Origin: Acidobacteriota bacterium | Lineage (GTDB): Bacteria > Acidobacteriota > Thermoanaerobaculia > Thermoanaerobaculales > Thermoanaerobaculaceae | Assembly: GCA_021782525.1 (NCBI GenBank) | Contig: JAJXUY010000060.1 | Span: forward strand, 1 to 7,846 | DNA: 7,846 nt | Reading direction: 5' to 3' | Shown: positions 5,736-7,846 of the stretch, one piece after another | How positions within the stretch are numbered: the stretch's first letter is position 1 | How the letters are laid out: every line of letters starts with the position of its first letter | The notes under the pieces: generated by a model | What the model saw: the letters and a program-made list of their open reading frames with translations, nothing else | The model's database searches: none | What the model was told of the DNA's origin: nothing | Program-made: the position numbers and the translations under genes

Positions 5736-7846
5736 ATGACGAGTCCAATTTCGAGGTTCGTTCTTCCCCTTGCTGCGGCTCTGTGGACTGTTCTTGCCGC
5801 GACTGCGTCGTCGCAGCCACAGGTGACCAAGCGCGCCCTCATGGAATCGGTCAATGCGCTGCCGGCTGCGGTCCTGGCGGTGCCCCACACGGTGGTGCGG
5901 ACAACTTCCGCGACGCAGGCGGAGGCGGAGGCTCTGTTCGCGGCTTCGGACGCGGCTGTTTATCTGCCGGACAAGGGCGTGATCCTGTCGCTCGTCAGTG
6001 GTGACGTGGCATCTCCTTGGAGCGCCGCTTTCGAAAGAGCCGATGCGCACTTCAAGGGAGGGCCCACGCTTAAGGCAGGCACCACGTCACTCGTCGCAAG
6101 GACGCAATCACTCGGAGAGAGCACGCTGGCCGAGTTCGCAGCTCACATCGAGACGACGATCGCTGAGGCCAGATTGGAGCCGGGAGCCAATTACCTCGTC
6201 AAGTTCCCAAGCGTGAAGGAACGGCCGGTTGCCGAGGGCCGCTTTCAGGCCAAAGTCAACTCGCTACCTGTCAAGGCGCTGGATACGAACTACTATCTCC
6301 TTCAGGATTTCGAGGGTGATGTCTGGTCGTACTGGAGCCGCGGCGACAACACCGGGGGACAGTATCGGTGGGCCGTAACGAACTGTACGGCGCACTCGGG
6401 GTACTACAGCGCCAACCCAGTACGTGGAGGAACCCAGGGGGCGTATCTAGGTTGTTCCGCAAACTACCCACCGTCGGTTGAGACCTGGATGTACTCCCAG
6501 CTATGCCAGACCATTCCCGCCGATTGGTATGCCTGGGGCTCCGTGTATATCACGGGCACGATAGGGACGGGGGCGGATGACTATTTGGCGTTCTACGCAT
6601 CAGACCAATCGGGTCAACACCTGTACGGCTACAGCTTCTATGGCACTTGGCAAGGGTGGTTCAAGATTGCAGCGAACCTAAGGCAGTGGTACGTCCTTGG
6701 CGACCTCGGTCAATACGCGTGCAACACCTTCTACATCGATTTCTCGAGCTCGGCTAACACACCCGCCGGTGCCGGGCCATATGTTGACGACATCGAGTTC
6801 GACGTCGGGCCGACCGCCACCACCACTGGCCAGTCTCAGGCATTTGCCAACCCGGCTGTCGGCCAGGCGCCACTGACCGTCAGCTTCACCGGAGTCACCG
6901 ACCTGACGTCCGGTACGTTCCACTGGGACTTTGGCGACGGAAGCACCTCGACCGCCATGGCCCCTGTGCACATCTACACCACGCCGGGGACGTATGTGGC
7001 AGAGTTCCGAGCCGCGTACGGCGGTGTCGTAGGCTTTGCAGACATCACCGTCACCGTGCAGCCGGCTCCAGCCTGTTCCTATGGCCTCTCGGCCACCAGT
7101 CAGAGCTTCGCCGCGGGCGGCGGTACTGGCACGGTCAACGTAATCACCGGAGCCACCTGCTCATGGACAGCGTCGAGCAACGCGTCGAGCTGGCTGCACG
7201 TGACCCGCGGGGCGAGCGGGACCGGGAACGGGACGGTTGGGTTTGCTGTGGACGCGAACACCGGGAGCAGCCGATCCGCCAGCCTCACCATCGCGGGGCA
7301 GACGTTCACCGTCACCCAGGCTGCGCTGACGTGTTCCTATTCGCTCACACCCACAAGTGTGAACTTCCTGGCGACGGGTGGGACTGGAATCTTCACGGTG
7401 ACCTCACCCACGGGCTGCCAATGGGGCGCGGCCTCGCAGGCGGCGTGGATCAGCATCACGGCCGGCTCGAGCGGTACCGGCAGCGGCACCATTTCGTACT
7501 CGGTGCAGGCCAACACCGGCAACGCTCGCACCGGAACGATCACGGTCGCGGGGCAGACGTTCACCATCAACCAATCAGCCGGGGGCTCGGCGTACACGTA
7601 TTCCTACTGGGTGCCAGTGGCGAGCCACGCGAACGGCCTCAACCAGAGCCGGTGGCGGAGCGATCTCGGGTTGCTCAACACCGGCAGCGTCACGGCCAAC
7701 GTCCAGCTCAAGTTCTTCGGCGGCAACTCCGTGAGCACCACGACCTACGTCGCGCCGCAGGCGCAATCGATCCTAGTTGACATCGTTGGTCAGATGAACG
7801 CGAGTGGCTCGGGCCCGATCGAGGTTCTCTCGGACCAGCCGCTCAA
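5736..7846 (+). CDS. Large secreted multidomain protein with PKD and tandem BACON domains, 3' partial
   Basis: The frame is open without a stop from ATG 5736 to the window end: 703 codons, 3' end missing. Residues 1-24 are a Sec signal peptide ([17 protein letters not shown], likely cut after Ala24). Residues 25-185 are unrecognised. Residues 186-358 (from YYLLQDFEG to VDDIEFDVG) look like a jelly-roll/MAM-type beta-sandwich common in exported bacterial proteins. A PKD domain (about 366-446) has the WDFGDG motif at 397-402. Two BACON domains follow (447-531 and 533-618), each opening with CSY and ending in a copy of AGQTFT. From about 620 a module beginning [20 protein letters not shown] resembles one I know from Acidobacteriota surface proteins. 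PKD and BACON domains bind carbohydrate or protein. No catalytic domain is visible so far; the missing end may hold more. The gene has its own promoter and lower GC3 in its 5' half than the upstream genes. Confidence 0.88.
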   Translation, partial: MTSPISRFVLPLAAALWTVLAATASSQPQVTKRALMESVNALPAAVLAVPHTVVRTTSATQAEAEALFAASDAAVYLPDKGVILSLVSGDVASPWSAAFERADAHFKGGPTLKAGTTSLVARTQSLGESTLAEFAAHIETTIAEARLEPGANYLVKFPSVKERPVAEGRFQAKVNSLPVKALDTNYYLLQDFEGDVWSYWSRGDNTGGQYRWAVTNCTAHSGYYSANPVRGGTQGAYLGCSANYPPSVETWMYSQLCQTIPADWYAWGSVYITGTIGTGADDYLAFYASDQSGQHLYGYSFYGTWQGWFKIAANLRQWYVLGDLGQYACNTFYIDFSSSANTPAGAGPYVDDIEFDVGPTATTTGQSQAFANPAVGQAPLTVSFTGVTDLTSGTFHWDFGDGSTSTAMAPVHIYTTPGTYVAEFRAAYGGVVGFADITVTVQPAPACSYGLSATSQSFAAGGGTGTVNVITGATCSWTASSNASSWLHVTRGASGTGNGTVGFAVDANTGSSRSASLTIAGQTFTVTQAALTCSYSLTPTSVNFLATGGTGIFTVTSPTGCQWGAASQAAWISITAGSSGTGSGTISYSVQANTGNARTGTITVAGQTFTINQSAGGSAYTYSYWVPVASHANGLNQSRWRSDLGLLNTGSVTANVQLKFFGGNSVSTTTYVAPQAQSILVDIVGQMNASGSGPIEVLSDQPL
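7074..7589 (+). repeat. Tandem coding repeat (two BACON domains, period about 258 nt)
   Basis: The two domains begin [12 protein letters not shown] and [12 protein letters not shown], and their first Cys codons are exactly 258 nt apart (7074 and 7332). A second Cys follows 28 residues later in each (475 and 561). At the DNA level TCGCGGGGCAGACGTTCACC occurs identically at 7291-7310 and 7546-7565. This points to domain duplication within the gene. Confidence 0.8.

Noticed and set aside
5702..6004. 100-residue plus-strand frame starting at ATG 5702
   Set aside because: It overlaps the well-supported secreted protein in another frame, has no Shine-Dalgarno sequence, and its product is Gly/Arg/Cys-rich with no domain.
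7163..7780. 205-residue plus-strand frame inside the BACON region
   Set aside because: It is out of frame with the continuous 703-codon gene; the His/Arg/Gly-rich translation is a shadow of the duplicated repeats.

Overview
The window looks like a high-GC, Gram-negative-type bacterial chromosome segment with strong Shine-Dalgarno sites. An Acidobacteriota-like origin (for example the Thermoanaerobaculia) is my best guess. It rests on the tandem BACON domains and on a C-terminal '[22 protein letters not shown]' module, which I associate with large exported proteins of that phylum. This is inference, not proof. All supported genes are on the + strand.

Layout. (1) 1-539: the 3' end of a phosphotransferase-system (PTS) gene. 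A fructose-type EIIA domain carries the IPH phospho-histidine motif, and the residues before it resemble the C-terminal end of Enzyme I, so the whole protein may be an EI-EIIA (FryA-like) fusion. (2) 575-4555: a 1,326-residue GH38 alpha-mannosidase with a lipoprotein signal, starting 35 nt after the PTS gene and probably in the same operon. Its C-terminal half adds a galactose-binding-like module, a chitobiase/hexosaminidase C-terminal-type module and a PA14 module. (3) 4675-5073: a small protein combining an Sm-like beta barrel with a CxxC...CxxC zinc ribbon, followed at once by a 12-bp hairpin. (4) 5109-5735: a gene-free spacer in which base composition drops from very GC-rich to moderate from about 5290. 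It contains small repeats and a recognisable promoter. (5) 5736-7846: a large secreted multidomain protein that runs off the window. In order it has a signal peptide, a unique N-terminal region, a beta-sandwich, a PKD domain, two BACON domains and an Acidobacteria-type C-terminal module.

How they may work together: the mannosidase would trim mannose-containing glycans or glycosides at the cell surface while the PTS protein next door supplies phosphoryl groups for uptake. This recalls the mngA-mngB pairing of E. coli, but with the hydrolase exported. The last gene has its own promoter and different base composition and is probably an independent unit. I saw no tRNA, rRNA, CRISPR array, intact transposase or phage gene.
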